In this document: in pieces, positions 11,220-22,755 of the stretch | Layout of the letters: each line of letters opens with the position of its first letter | Numbering within the stretch: position 1 is the stretch's first letter | Assembly: GCA_029962745.1 (NCBI GenBank) | Contig: CM057161.1 | Span: forward strand, 8,124,357-8,188,356 | Direction: 5' to 3' | Source: Echinometra lucunter | Taxonomy: Eukaryota > Echinodermata > Echinoidea > Camarodonta > Echinometridae | DNA: 64,000 bases | Made by a program: the position numbers and the translations under genes | Notes under the pieces: generated by a model | Told to the model about the DNA's origin: nothing | What the model saw: only the letters and a program-made list of their open reading frames with translations | The model's database searches: none

Positions 11220-13070
11220 GTACAGTCCAGATGATGGACGACTGGCCAGACTAAAATGTCTCTCTCTCTCTATTGGTCTTCACACCACTTTTCAGCATTT
11301 TCAAAGTGTCCCCCCCCCCCTTCTACACAAAACGTTTTTTCTAAACGATCTTAACACTTTCTAATCTTCACGGGCCTAATTTTCTGTTCAGAATAACAAT
11401 GGAGAAAAATATCAACTAACCTGACGGGAAAAAATTCTAGATTTGGATGGATAAAACCTTGAACAACGGTGATCGAGAAACCCCAGCAGTGGAGGGGGGG
11501 GGGGGGGGACAAATGAGCGACAGATTTTTTTTTTTTTTTCAAAACACATTGCAATATTATTTGATTTCGTTTAATACTCTAATTATATATTCTTTTCTCA
11601 CTTGACAATATGCAGATATGAGTCCTATTATTACGTATAACTAGCCTTTTTAAGATAAGATTTTTAGATAATATTTTTTATATAAGATTTTTTAAATGAT
11701 CTAGCAACTCATAGAGTTTAATGTTTTCCATCATTTTCAATTTAATCGTTTAATGAAATAAGTTTTTATTTGCTTGCAGTTCTCTTTGATCAGTAAAATG
11801 GCAGTTTTGCTGCTAAGCATGATTTAAAAAGAAAATCGAAAACCAAATGGATTCCCGAACTTATTATTCTGTTACAGAGCCAGAAAGTAATTAAATTCCT
11901 TATTAATTCGTGCTTCAGGATAAGCAATACGCAATACCTTTTCTTTGCTAGCATTAACTTACCTGTTATGCTATTTATGGTGATATGTTCCAAAATAAAT
12001 ATATCCTTTTTGAGTGGATTGTATGGTAGTTATCGAATGAGACGCTACAAATAATGTATATCTGACAGCCATAAAACTTTAGTCCGAGTGATACTTAGAG
12101 AGAGAGCGGGATGATGCTATATCCGCGTGACTTTTAGAAATGTGCAGTTAGCACGTGACCTTACTACCATGGCAACTGCCACAATACTCCCACTATTCAA
12201 ACAACACTTTACGTGAAAAGACTCTTCAGCACATACGAATAGCATGTTCATATAAAAAAATCATGAGATAAGATTGTTTATCAGTGTTTGATTACTGGCT
12301 ATATTATACTATAGCCGTATCTAATACACATTATGCAGAAAGATCAACGGCTGATAAAGAGATAAGGAGGTGTGAAAGAGAGACAATAATGAGAAAACAA
12401 ACATGTCTGAACCTGATTTTTTTTCGTTTATCTCCGTGGAAACCTTTCCAAAAGTCGAAAAAATATGATAACCGGGTTGATTAGACAATGGGAAATTGCT
12501 CGATCTTCAAAAAAAAAAAAAAAGCTACAGTTCAAGAGTCCTACAGTTTTCTTCGGTCTTTCGTCGGTTCAACGCAGGCTTATACTGTTCCATCTTTCGA
12601 GGTTTCGCGAAACCCCGAAGAAAATAGGCCTGAAGACCGACGTCCAACGTGGCCGAAAGCTCAAGAGATCAATATGTCGATCTCGGTATTTATGCAAGAT
12701 GCATTTGTTTACAAGGGCGTATAGCTAGACCTTTTTCAGTGGGGGGTGTAGAGGCCACTACTTACCGACAAAAATTGCCACGATGACCAACGACCATTGT
12801 CCGTAATTCGGAGGTGCCCCCCCCCCTCTTATCGACGCCCCATGCCGTCCTTATGCCATGTGTATGCGCAGACCGTAACTCATGCCATGAACTCCTGGTT
12901 GAGCATCTCAGATCATCCACCGGATATGCAGTTGGAGAACTTTGAGTCAATGAAGAAAGGAGATCCAGATTCAACCCGAAATATCAGATTTAGAAAAAAG
13001 ATAACTGCGTGATAACCTATGATGTTTTCATTTTGTTTTGTACCTTGATCACCGCATGCAAATGAAAAGG
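11220..13070. other. Non-coding stretch, nothing recognised
   Basis: No credible gene or RNA. It holds homopolymer runs (C at about 11310, G at about 11497, T at about 11526) and a short inverted 'cttcggtcttTCGTCGG…' motif pair at about 12550-12645. Confidence 0.5.
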
Positions 13071-13071
13071 T

Positions 13072-13262
13072 GCAGTCTAAAAATAAAATGTTTTTAGACC
13101 TTTTAAAAGGACCGAGGAGTGACTACAATTTCAAAATGGTAGATTAACACTTTGAGCATGCTGGATTCAACATAATTTTGAATTGTCCAAAGTGTTACTC
13201 TACCATGTAGTCACTCCTCGGCCCTTTTAAATTGGGATTTAACATTTTAGTTTTTAGAGTGG
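13072..13262. mobile_element. MITE with about 55-base terminal inverted repeats
   Basis: The left arm 'cagtctaaaaataaaatg… ggaccgaggagtgactac' is matched in inverted orientation by the right arm 'gtagtcactcctcggccc…tttttagagt'. The element is about 190 bases long with no coding capacity. Confidence 0.75.
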
Positions 13263-13631
13263 GAACAGTAGCATATTTATTTTGCCGGTGCCCAAGTTTT
13301 TTAATGGAATTGATGGTCGTCCCAATGTTAGGTTGAATTACTCCCATTTCAGTTGAATGCATTAACATAATACAATCGTCTGTCCAGAAACAGACGGGCA
13401 TTAACTATGTGTTAAACAGTAAAAGCATAAAAGTTACGGCCTTCTGGCTCCAAACAGGCGTAATGATAGTTACTCATCAACACCATCACCTGACCATATC
13501 ACGGGCCAAACTTGGGAAAAGCGTTTTTGACATACTTCTCAAACTTAGCTAGTATCCCTTTGCCATGTTTGCCGTGAGCAGGATATATATTAAAGGAAAC
13601 ATTATTAACTATCATACCATTATGATAACAG

Positions 13632-14044
13632 TTACCGCTTCACACCAAGGTACGGTCGCTGGGTACGGTCGCAGAGACCGTACCCAGCGACCGATCGGAC
13701 GTGCTTTCACACCGCCGTCAAAATTTTGGTTCAGGCCCTGAGCGATCGGTCGCAGTATAGCTGACCTAGCCGGAAGCGGAAGTAGAGATAGCGCGTGGGG
13801 CATGCATGGGGGTCATTGCATTTCGATCGGTTCGCAGAGAACGATGTGCTTTCACATCAAGTTTGCATCGGTCGCGATCGGTCGCTGAAGTACCTATTAG
13901 GTCGGACTCAGCGACCGATCGTTTTGGCCGGAAACGATCGGTCGCTGAGTACGATGAAATGCTTTCACACCATGGTTTCATCGGTCGCTGGGTACGGTCT
14001 CTGCGACCGTACTCAGCGACCGTACCTTGGTGTGAAAGCGGTAA
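13632..14044. mobile_element. Foldback MITE with nested palindromic ends
   Basis: The left terminus TTACCGCTTCACACCAAGG and its right inverse pair over about 62 bases. Each arm is itself a palindrome (GGTACGGTCGCTGGGTACGG against its inverse within the same arm). The middle contains further copies of 'cgatcggtcgctga' on both strands. No gene. Confidence 0.85.
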
Positions 14045-14264
14045 GTTTCACATGATTCTTAAGGATTTGAATATGGATTTCCTTTTTATTGGCTCATTGT
14101 ATCCTGCTATTAACAATTAAGGCAAAGAACAATCGGAAGAGCATTGAAAAAGCAGCAGTTCTGCTGTGGCCTTGTCGTTGTCAATGCCAGCTTGGACTAT
14201 GACTTACTGTACACCATATAGGTTTCTTTACTTTCATGGTCATGATGGTCCCAAAAGGAAAGAG

Positions 14265-14497
14265 TATGGTGGCCCTAAAGTACGCTCGACAACAGGTCAT
14301 GTGCAACGTGAATTTCGCGGCCAACTTTGCGTCCCAGCATGCCCAGTCGCGAAATTCGTCACCCATGACGCGAAATTCATGATCCGGGATGCGAAATTCA
14401 TGACCCGAGACGCGAAATTCGCGACTGGGACTTAAAGTTGGCCGCGAAATTCTCGTCGCACATGACCTGTTGTTGAGCGTACTTCAGGGCCACCATA
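14265..14497. mobile_element. 233-base MITE with about 70-base inverted arms and central direct repeats
   Basis: The left end 'tatggtggccctaaagtacg' pairs with the right end 'cgtacttcagggccaccata'. The arms stay nearly complementary for about 70 bases through 'ttcgcggccaactttg'. The loop holds about four direct repeats of a 16-base unit around 'cgcgaaattcatgaccc'. Confidence 0.9.
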
Positions 14498-14561
14498 AAA
14501 GAGCACTCCGCCCTCCCTACAAAACCAGACATGAACGCACGCACACATGTACACACACACA

Positions 14562-14803
14562 ATTGGCTCAATGATAGAGCGTCTGCCTCATGAACGGGAG
14601 GTCATGGGTTCGATCCCCAGCCGAGTCTTACCAAAGACTTACAAAAATGGAACCTTCCGCCTTCTCGCCAGGCGCTCGGCATATAAGAATGGAGAAGGGT
14701 AATAGTAAGATATTATGTTACGCAGGGCCCGCTGGAAGAGCAGCTGATAAAAGCTGAAGTGGCTACCCTGGGTACCCTGGGTAAATAGAACGTTATGTTA
14801 TTA
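14562..14803 (+). mobile_element. tRNA-derived SINE
   Basis: The head has an A-box-like 'ggctcaatgatagagc' and a canonical B box 'gggttcgatcccc'. It is followed by 'ttaccaaagactta', an unrelated body and a short 'gttatgttatt' tail. Anticodon pairing is poor, so this is a SINE head rather than a working tRNA. Confidence 0.75.
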
Positions 14804-15478
14804 TCGAAAATTTCCCATACTCAAAATTATAATAGTCCCTTTAAAGACTAACCCCTTTATCGCAAATTTTATTTCTGGAAGTGTCATATTTTTACAAAAA
14901 TAACTGAGATAATCTCAAGGGTTGTCTTCTTTCTTTCTTTACGAAAAGACAAATGATATTTCCGACTCTTATCATGCTTTTCGAACACTATGGTTATCAT
15001 TCTCCGGATTCTGTTATATCTTATATTAACATGTCGACAATCTTTCGATGTTTCTATAATCTTGCATAATAATTTGATACTTATATGAGATCTCAAATAA
15101 ATTCATGTACATATATCTGTATTTTTATTATAACAATAACGAACGAAGAAAACAAATACATGTAAGCATTTTTAAATATACTTTTTGTACAAAATAAAAG
15201 AAAATTATGGCAATAAAAAAATTACCTTTTAATTTTACCAACTATATTTCAAAATAATACATTATGTGACACGTTCATCATAGCTGAAAAAATCCAAATA
15301 TCATCATGTCATACATCATAGAATAAAATACCATATCAAAATATTTACAAGAAAGGAAAGAAGATTCAAAAGTAAAAACTGTTGTTATGACTTTAACAGA
15401 AAGTTATTATTTTCCCTATAAGAAAAGCTTATTGATGATGCAGTTGTTAATAGTAAGTGCAAATTCTATTCTATGAAC

Positions 15479-15484
15479 TTTATT
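15479..15484 (-). promoter_or_regulatory. Candidate poly(A) signal AATAAA of gene B
   Basis: AATAAA on the minus strand lies about 400 bases past the stop. It is embedded in 'gcgccaaataaag', which is conserved after genes A and C. Confidence 0.45.
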
Positions 15485-15885
15485 TGGCGCACTGATGATA
15501 AAATATCGAAGAGTCAAGAAAAATGTACAGGAACAATTTTGCCAAAAAAGGCTCTCATCCGAATATCAGTTTTGTACTTTCTCAAATATACGGGAGAACA
15601 AAGCAAGCAAGCAAAATTTGGGCATTTTTATATACATCATTTACTTAAAGCCTGTTAAGTACAATACAAATCCACATGCCTTTAACTGTGATTTCTTCTT
15701 TGAATAATTGTAACCAAATCGAAAAAGAAAGAAAGAAAAAGAAGAAGAAACGAACCTTATTGCCGAATAAAGTGAGATCTGATTGATTGCAGTTAGCTTA
15801 AAAAATTCTCTCACTCTCTCTCTCTTTACACTCCAATGGGAACAATTTAAATTGCAGAATAATACAGTCATACTAAGTCATCTCA

Positions 15886-16930
15886 TTAGCCGAATCCCGC
15901 ATCAGATTGATCGTTATCAGGGGGAGTAAGATTCGTCTTGTCGTCAACTTCAACAACATTGTCTGTAGATATATTGGCGATTTCGATATCATTGCTCACA
16001 GGGGCAACCTTTGGGGCATTTTTAAAGTGAAGGACAGCGAAACCGACACCACCTGCGATGAGAGCAGCTCCTGCTACCGACCCAATGACGATGCCTGCAA
16101 TGGCACCAGCTGAGAGTGGTTCTTCCGGGGGACTTGTTGTAGGAGCTTCTCCTCCAGTAGTCATCTCTTCAGGTTCAGGAGTGGTCACTGATGCAGAGAT
16201 CGTTTCACCTGGACCAGTTGCATATGTTACTGTCGTGAATGCACTTGGATCAGGGGTTTCTGATGCCATGGTTGGTGCACTTGGATCAGGGGTTTCTGAA
16301 GCCACTGTTGGTGCACTTGGATCAGGGGTTTCTGAAGCCACTGTTGGTGCACTTGGATTAGGGGGTTTCTGAAGCCACTGTTGGTGCACTTGGATCAGGG
16401 GTTTCTGATGCCATGGTTGGTGCACTTGGATCAGGGGTTTCTGAAGCCACTGTTGGTGTACCCGAATAAGAAGTATCAATTGTTGTTGGTCCATCTGTAT
16501 CAGGGGTTACTGATACCGTTGTTTGGTTACCCGCATCGGAAACTGCAGTTGCAGATGTACTTTGATGAAATGGTGTTGTTGGCGAATCTGTGCTAGGATT
16601 TGCTTGAGTCGTCATCGTAGCAGTTGATGAAGATGTCGCCGTAGTTGCTGCATTCGTTGTTGGTGTTGTGGATTCAGTAGAATAATAACTGGTAACGTTC
16701 TGGGTAGAAATTAATGCTGTCGCAGGTGAATTAGAGCTCCTCAAAGTTGTTACATCAGTTATAGGAGTAGTCAAAAGAGGTACCGATGTGCCTGTAGTCA
16801 TGGTATCTGTTACCATGGTTACTGTTGTTAAAGAGATTGTTTGAGCAGTTATCGTCATCGATTTGAATGTTGCTGCTATAAAAAGCAAAACGACCCGCTC
16901 ATGCAGCCTGATCCTCATTAACTTCGCCAT
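15886..16930 (-). CDS. Mucin-like membrane protein gene B, single homopolymer frameshift
   Basis: Type I membrane mucin-like protein, about 347 residues if the one frame break is ignored. The start is at 16928-16930. The order is: hydrophobic signal segment (ERVVLLFIAATF) ending before AQT; Thr/Ser-rich ectodomain of about 110 residues; six or more 12-residue units of the APTVASETPDPS type; TTPEPEEMTTGGE; SPPEEPLSAGAIAGIVIG; a small-residue-rich transmembrane helix; and a roughly 50-residue acidic tail ending SDAGFG. The first frame stops at 16358-16360, inside one repeat unit. There the run reads CCCCC followed by TAA, where sister units read CCCC followed by TGAT, an extra base that shifts frame. 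The downstream frame then continues to the stop at 15886. Copy A shows the same change, so it is probably real in the source DNA. A pyrimidine tract plus CCAG sits directly before the ATG, suggesting a 5' UTR intron. Confidence 0.8.
16245..16460 (-). repeat. 36-base coding minisatellite in gene B
   Basis: About six tandem 36-base units encode ASETPDPSAPT(V/M) repeats. Potential O-glycosylation sites (Ser/Thr next to Pro) dominate. One unit carries the extra base that breaks the frame. Confidence 0.85.
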
Positions 16931-18185
16931 TCTGGATTAGGAGAGAGAAAAAAAGAGATAGAGAAAGAGTGTGTGTGTGCGTGTGTGTGTGAAAAAAATC
17001 TATTAAAGGGTAAACAATCGCCTAGCTATATAACCACAATTATTGATTTACAATCACCTCAACCAAAGTATTCACACAAAAAAAAAACTAGCATATTGTA
17101 TAATCTTTTTGTTGTGCTGCTTCAGTTATCTGAAATGATGGGCATACTAGTACCAACAATCTTACACAATAAACCAAGCTGTGCAGAGTGCGCAAAATTT
17201 GCCGTTTTGTAGCCGTTTCGTGTACAATTTCTTATGGAGAAATCTAATTGGACAAAATTCACCGTTTTCTAGCCGTTTTCAAAAGGGCTACAAAAAGGCT
17301 ACAAAAGAGAGAAAAAACCGGCTACAAAACGGCTACACAACAACTAGTTGCTCACTGTGTTACGCCCTTCATTGTGATCAAGTAAAATCTGTGCTTCTAT
17401 GCCAGTGATGGAGAACCTATGACGAAATTAATCTACTGTCAATATTCCCCCCCCCCCCCCAAGTGGGTAGTCCATTTTTTAAATGAATTGAGTTGAAGAT
17501 AGTGGATTGAATTTCATTAACAATCATGCATCTAAATTCAGGAGGAGCTTTTTTTTAATTGAATTGAGTTAAAGATAACTTTTTAGAATTGAATTGAGTT
17601 GAAGATAATGGATTGAACTTCATCAACAATGATAACATTGATCCAGCCAAACATCGAAATGTCGATGGGGTGCATCTAACTTCAGGAGGAGCTTTTTCTG
17701 ATTGAATTGAGTTGAAGATAGCTTTTTAGAATTGAATTGAGTTTGAATTGAAAATTTGAATACACGAACGAGTAGATGCTTAAAACATTAGCTGCATATT
17801 TCGCGTAATTATGATATGCGAACTTATATGTAACTTATCAGTTATAATGTGAAAACAACATGAACAGTTCTATTTATCCATTTTTAGATACTGATTATAT
17901 GTCTTGATTTCTTTGAATGAAATATCTGGGTTTTTTAAAAAAAAAGTTCATTCTTAGAAAAAGAAAGAAGACTGCCACTTTTGAAAAAGAATTTATGTTG
18001 ACTTTCATAGTGTTTTTTTTTTGGGGGGGGGGAGGGGCAGGGTTATGTATTTTATATTTACATGTTTATTACTGATTTCATTCCACAATGGGGGAATGCC
18101 AAAGTCCTTTTATTTCCGACTTATAAAATAAAAAAATCCTCGGGTAATTTGCCCCAAAATGGCATCATGATCACAAAGAAGAGGA
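16931..18185. other. Upstream region of gene B with internal repeats
   Basis: No gene seen. It holds a TG run at about 16970-16990, a 'ggctacaaaacggctac' palindromic segment (about 17165-17375) and three partial direct repeats of a 'gaattgagttgaagata' unit (about 17478-17760). Runs of C and G lie at about 17450 and 18025. Confidence 0.55.
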
Positions 18186-18189
18186 AAGA

Positions 18190-18710
18190 GTGATCACTGA
18201 TGAGAACGTTTTGAAGCTCATATCCATAGTCGTATACAGTCTCATACAGTCGTGCAACGGCAGTACAACGTTGCAAGATGTGCTGCGATCGGTTGAGCAA
18301 CAGTCTTATGGTCGTAGCACAATCGCACCCACACGAACGACTGGTCTCTATAGGTCGCTAGCACACGTGCGAGTGTTGCACGGCCTCAAGCCGATCCAAT
18401 GCGACCACTGAGTCGTGCGAACTCTCGCATCAAGTCGCGCAACGTTGTGCAACACTCGTACCACACTCGCACGAGTGGTCGTACGACCTAATGCGAGTGA
18501 ATCGATCGCATCTGGTACCGTCTGGATTTTGAGCATGTTCAAAGTTCAGATGCGACCAGTCACGACCGCCTCAGGTTCGCAAGATCGCCTGCAACGACTG
18601 CGAGTGCTCGCAAGACACCAAGCGATCTGTCGTACAACACCCCGAAAAAAAAAACTGTTGTAAGCGGCTCCAAACTGGTCGCAGATCAATTGTGAAAGCC
18701 CCTTAACATG
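18190..18710. repeat. Palindrome-rich 'tcgcac/gtgcga' element, copy B
   Basis: Many short inverted motifs in both orientations and a GC content above the surroundings resemble a decayed foldback element. The frames here are by-products of these motifs. Confidence 0.45.
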
Positions 18711-18799
18711 CCACGCCCACTTGATCGTAACACTCGCTCCACTGGACAATGGCAACACACGCCACAGTACACAGGATGCTACTTCTGCAGATAACTAAA

Positions 18800-20780
18800 C
18801 TATAAGAAACTAAACTGTCGCTACGGCCATGAAATCGAATGCTATTACGGTCATGAATTTGGTCATAAAGCCAAATTCTGTACATTCAATGATTACACTT
18901 AGAATACCAGCAAAGAAGACATTGCCGATTTAAGCACAGACTCATATCTGACTATAATGAATAATCCCCCAGATCCGTATATAAATGAATATGATCGTTG
19001 TACCACCGTGCTAAACCCAAATAAGAGGCCTCAGATCCCCCATCTCAACATTTGCAGTTTATATGATAAAATGGATGAACTAAAATTTCTGATAAACAAA
19101 CTGAAACTTGATGTTTTATGCTTATCAGAAACTTGGTTAACCCCACTTACAGCGAAAAGTTTAATCAGTATTGATGGATACTCTATCTTCCGCCGTGACC
19201 GCTCTGGCGGTCGCCGTGGAGGAGGTGTTTGCTGCGTTTTCGCTAATCAACGGATAGATCTCCCTGACAATACTGTCGAAAATGTATGGGTGGATAGTAA
19301 AACCGCTATCTTCTGAAAATGTACTTATATGTTGTTTATACCATGGATCCTACTAGAACTGGCAGGACCCATGGTTATACAGACCTCCAGATGCAACCAA
19401 TGACTATTTTGAAAGAATGATTGATAACTTTGAAAAGGCTTCATCTGGATCGAAAGAATTGTTAATACCAGGTGATCTCAATATTGATTATATTATAGAT
19501 GAGAACACCGACCGTGATAGTCCTGTTAATTTCACTGAAGAAGTTTTTTGCTTTAACCCAAATGATACACAAACCCACACGAGTGACACCCTGTTCTTCA
19601 ACATGTATTGATCATTTATTAACCTCTATGCCTGAAAAACATGTGATTTGTGAGGTTGCTAAAATAAGTATTAGTGATCATTACCTAATATTCTCATGTG
19701 TATGTTTTCAGGGAGCATAATAAACAAACAAACAAACAAACAAAAACGCTCACGCAATTTCAAATCCTTTGATGAAAATAAATTTCTTGAATTCATCCAG
19801 AATTCAGATGTTCTAAGTAAAAGTGACTGCCATCATCGATCCGAGTAAAAAATAGAACATGCATGTTCTTGGATTACACCAGATAAAGAGATTATTTAAA
19901 TAGTAAATCTGATTAATTGCAATGAAATGATGTTCATAAGGAATATCTCAACTTGAGAAAGAGCATTACTGGCCTAATAAGAAAAAATAAATAGAAGTAT
20001 TTCAATGATATTGCAACTAAGTACAAAGCAGATTCGAAAAAAAAAAACTTTGGAAAGAATTACAAAAGGTAACAAACCAGAAAAATCATACAGAAAGCTG
20101 CAACTTAGACTGTAATGATATCAATGATTGCTTTATTAATATTGGTAAAGAAATCTCCCAAAGTTTTTTCATAAAAATGAATAGATTGTAAACGCCCTAA
20201 ATATATTCATACTTTTGAAATTAAAGAAAATTTTGAACTATTTGAACTGCCTTGATAGCAGTAGGCATCTAGATATTTAGACTTCGATACCAAATTGCTT
20301 AGGCTGGCAGCCCCCTATATATTCGAACCTTTATGTTCCATTTTTAATGCTAGCCTCAAGTCAGTTGTTATCATTGGCGTATTAAAATCCGGGGGGGGGG
20401 ATAGGGGGATATATCCCCCCCCCCTCATTTTTCCGAGAGGGGGGTGGCGTGTACAAATGGATTTAGCCAGTGGGTGTTATACCCAGTGACTGGAAGATTG
20501 CACGCACTACCCCCGTACATAAAGGAAAAGGTAACAAAGATGACATGACAAATTATCGCCCTAAAATGGTAGTGAAGGAAGTTCAGTTACAATTAGTTAA
20601 CAATATGAAAGAACACGATATGATAAATGTAGATCAATATGCATTTCTCCCTCATCATTCTACACTTACATGCCTTCACCGAGTAATTGACGATTTTCAT
20701 GAAGCCCTTAATAATCAAGAATTGATGTCTTTAATCATGTTAATCATATTAATACGGGATAACAGACCGCATTTTACATT
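18800..20780 (+). mobile_element. Decayed APE-type LINE (CR1/Jockey-like)
   Basis: Relics appear in the order expected for a non-LTR retrotransposon. At 18840-18881 there is a zinc-knuckle-like peptide, C-x2-G-x4-H-x4-C, in which the second Cys is replaced. At 18957-19316 there is an endonuclease N-terminal part (LNICSLYDKMDELK, LCLSETWL, DGYSIFRRDR, GGGVC). At 19417-19720 there are endonuclease C-terminal pieces (GDLNIDY, SDHYLIF). From 20290 to about 20770 there is a reverse transcriptase part (PSDWKIARTTPVHKGKG, DDMTNYRP, DQYAFLPHHST). Frameshifts and stops separate all parts, so it is dead. A foreign G-rich fragment splits the reverse transcriptase at about 20370-20465. Confidence 0.85.
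20370..20465. mobile_element. G/C-run element fragment nested in the LINE
   Basis: Text similar to the left part of the element at 6974-7587 ('ggcgta…atcc', a G run, 'gggggatatatccccc', 'gtgtacaaat') interrupts the LINE between the codons for 'SLKS' and 'GVIPSDWK'. Confidence 0.6.
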
Positions 20781-21374
20781 TCAAAATCGGTCCTGGACCA
20801 TTCTTTCGGGCACATTTTTACTCAGATTATTTGAATCACACTTGAATAAAGATATTGCAAACTTCGTCCTGCCATACTTTTTTTTCATTTTAATTCGACT
20901 TCGTTTTTATATCTCCTTGTTGCTTATTTCGACAGGAATTTTTTTCAAACCGACTCCTTTTTGTCGTTGACAGGCATTTCTCCAACAAAAATATTGACTT
21001 GTACGTGGGGAAACTCCCCCAACTTTCCATGACCAGCAGGGGCCCCCTGGCCTGCACCAAACTTGTCAGCATGCTCAGAGTGTTTTATCTCCCCCTCCCC
21101 TTCTCCACAAAAGGAATTCTCAAGGACGATACCTTATAGTCTTTATAGGACGAATATTCTTTTGTGAATTATCATGGATAAATATATATAGTTCCAACTA
21201 GAGGGGAAATATCTCTCGTTTAGATGGCTATGAAATTGAGCGAGATACCCAGTTGGGGTATAAAATGAAAGAAATAGAAGTTGGGAAGACAGATTACTCG
21301 AAACACAATGCTACCCAAAAGGTGGAGAAGGTGTATACATTGTGTGCGGGCAAGCCTGAGTCTGATGATCGGGG

Positions 21375-21445
21375 TTATTTCTGTAAAGCGCTCTGAGACA
21401 TCCGAGATATATTACGCGCTATATAAATCCTGAATATTGTTATTC
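21375..21445 (+). mobile_element. LINE 3'-tail relic
   Basis: 'tgtaaagcgctctgagacat' followed by 'gcgctatataaatcctgaat' and 'attgttatt' is the familiar 3' end shared by many animal L2/CR1-like LINEs and their SINE partners. No coding part is attached. Confidence 0.55.
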
Positions 21446-21544
21446 CTTTTAGTTTGAGCCCCTAATCTCTTTGATTCTTTTCTTTTTTTTTTTGTTTTTT
21501 TTATAATTTTCATATGAGAATCCATTAACCATGGTACTTTCTTT

Positions 21545-21680
21545 TTATAAGAAAAGAGTGAACGCGTTCACTCTGTAAGGGGTGAATTTCAGAAGAGAGT
21601 GCGTTTAAAGTGAATTAAGAGTGAATTAAGATTAAAAATTGTGATATTCACTCTTTATTCACTCTTTGAGTGGTGACCTC
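21545..21680. repeat. Inverted 'agagtgaa/ttcactct' repeat
   Basis: 'aagagtgaacgcgttcactc' is an internal palindrome. Further 'agtgaattaag' copies and the inverse 'ttcactctt' form a small foldback structure. Confidence 0.5.
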
Positions 21681-21848
21681 AGGGATCACTTACAATCCTT
21701 GAGTTCTATCTTTTTTATTTTACCAAGTATATTTAAAAATCATACATTATGTCATGACTTTGACACGTTAATCATGGCTGTAAAAATCCAAGTCATTGAC
21801 AGAAATCAATACACTCACTTTGGTTTTTCTCTCATAAATTTTTCTCAT

Positions 21849-22061
21849 ACACTCTTAAATATTCCGGGTCAGACTGATCCGGAAAAAGGAGTCCGTTTGG
21901 GCCACACTCCGATCCGCGTCAAAAATGGCCCGGAATAAGATCATGAAGACTTGTTTCTGGGTCACATCTGACCGTAATCTGGGTCATGTTTTACCCGGAA
22001 CGAAGTTTAGCCCCAGCGGACTCTTTTCCGGGTCAATCTGACTCGGATTTTTTTAAGAGTG
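21849..22061. mobile_element. MITE with 'cactcttaaa' ends
   Basis: The left arm 'cactcttaaatattccgggt' is matched in inverted orientation by 'ccgggtcaatctgactcgga' plus 'ttttttaagagtg' at the right. The element is about 210 bases, non-coding. Confidence 0.75.
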
Positions 22062-22337
22062 AAAGGCAGCAATAGGCGTATATTCTTTTAAACATAATTA
22101 TGTCTATATGACGACGTTAATAACGGTTAAGAACATACACATGTTTCAAATATATACAAATATCATCATGTTATACACGATAGAATAAAATACCATACCA
22201 TAATATTTACAAGAAAAGGAAAAAGATCCAAGATTGAAAACTGTTATTATGACTTTAACAGACAAATTAGTTTCACTGTAAGTAAAGTTTAACGATGATG
22301 TAGTTATCAATATGAAGTGCAGTTCTATTCTATGAAA

Positions 22338-22343
22338 TTTATT
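22338..22343 (-). promoter_or_regulatory. Candidate poly(A) signal AATAAA of gene C
   Basis: AATAAA on the minus strand lies about 415 bases past the stop, in a 'gcgccaaataaa' context conserved after genes A and B. Confidence 0.45.
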
Positions 22344-22755
22344 TGGCGCACTGATGATATAAAGTTGAAGAGTATGAAATAGCTTGACAAGCAAAAAATG
22401 AACAGGAACAATTTTATCAAGAAATGCTCACGTCTGAATATCAGTTTTGTACTTTCTCAAATACGCGGGCGAAGAAAGCAACATTCGGCCATTTTGATAT
22501 ACATCATTTACTTTAAGTACATTACAAATTATGCCTTTAACTGTGATTTTGTCTTTGGTTATTGTAACCAAATCGAAAAAGAAAGTAAGAGAGAAGAAAA
22601 AAAAAGAAACGAACGTCATTGCCAAATAAGGTGACAGCTGATTGATTGTCGTTAGCTTTAAAGATTCTCTCTCTCTCCCTCTCTCTCTACACTCCAATGG
22701 GAACAATTTAAATTGCAGAAAAATACAGTCATACTACGTCATCTCTTTAGGGGAA

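Larger units (their letters stand above)
14964..19548. repeat. Duplicated block, copy B (matches 1-4558)
   Basis: This is the cleaner of the two copies and carries gene B and the beginning of a LINE. Beyond 19548 the LINE continues, whereas copy A is interrupted by the N gap, so the true right end of the duplication is hidden. Confidence 0.9.

Noticed and set aside
14265..14497. CRISPR-like array
   Set aside because: The short repeats lie in the loop of an inverted-repeat element, have no spacers of constant length and the genome is eukaryotic.
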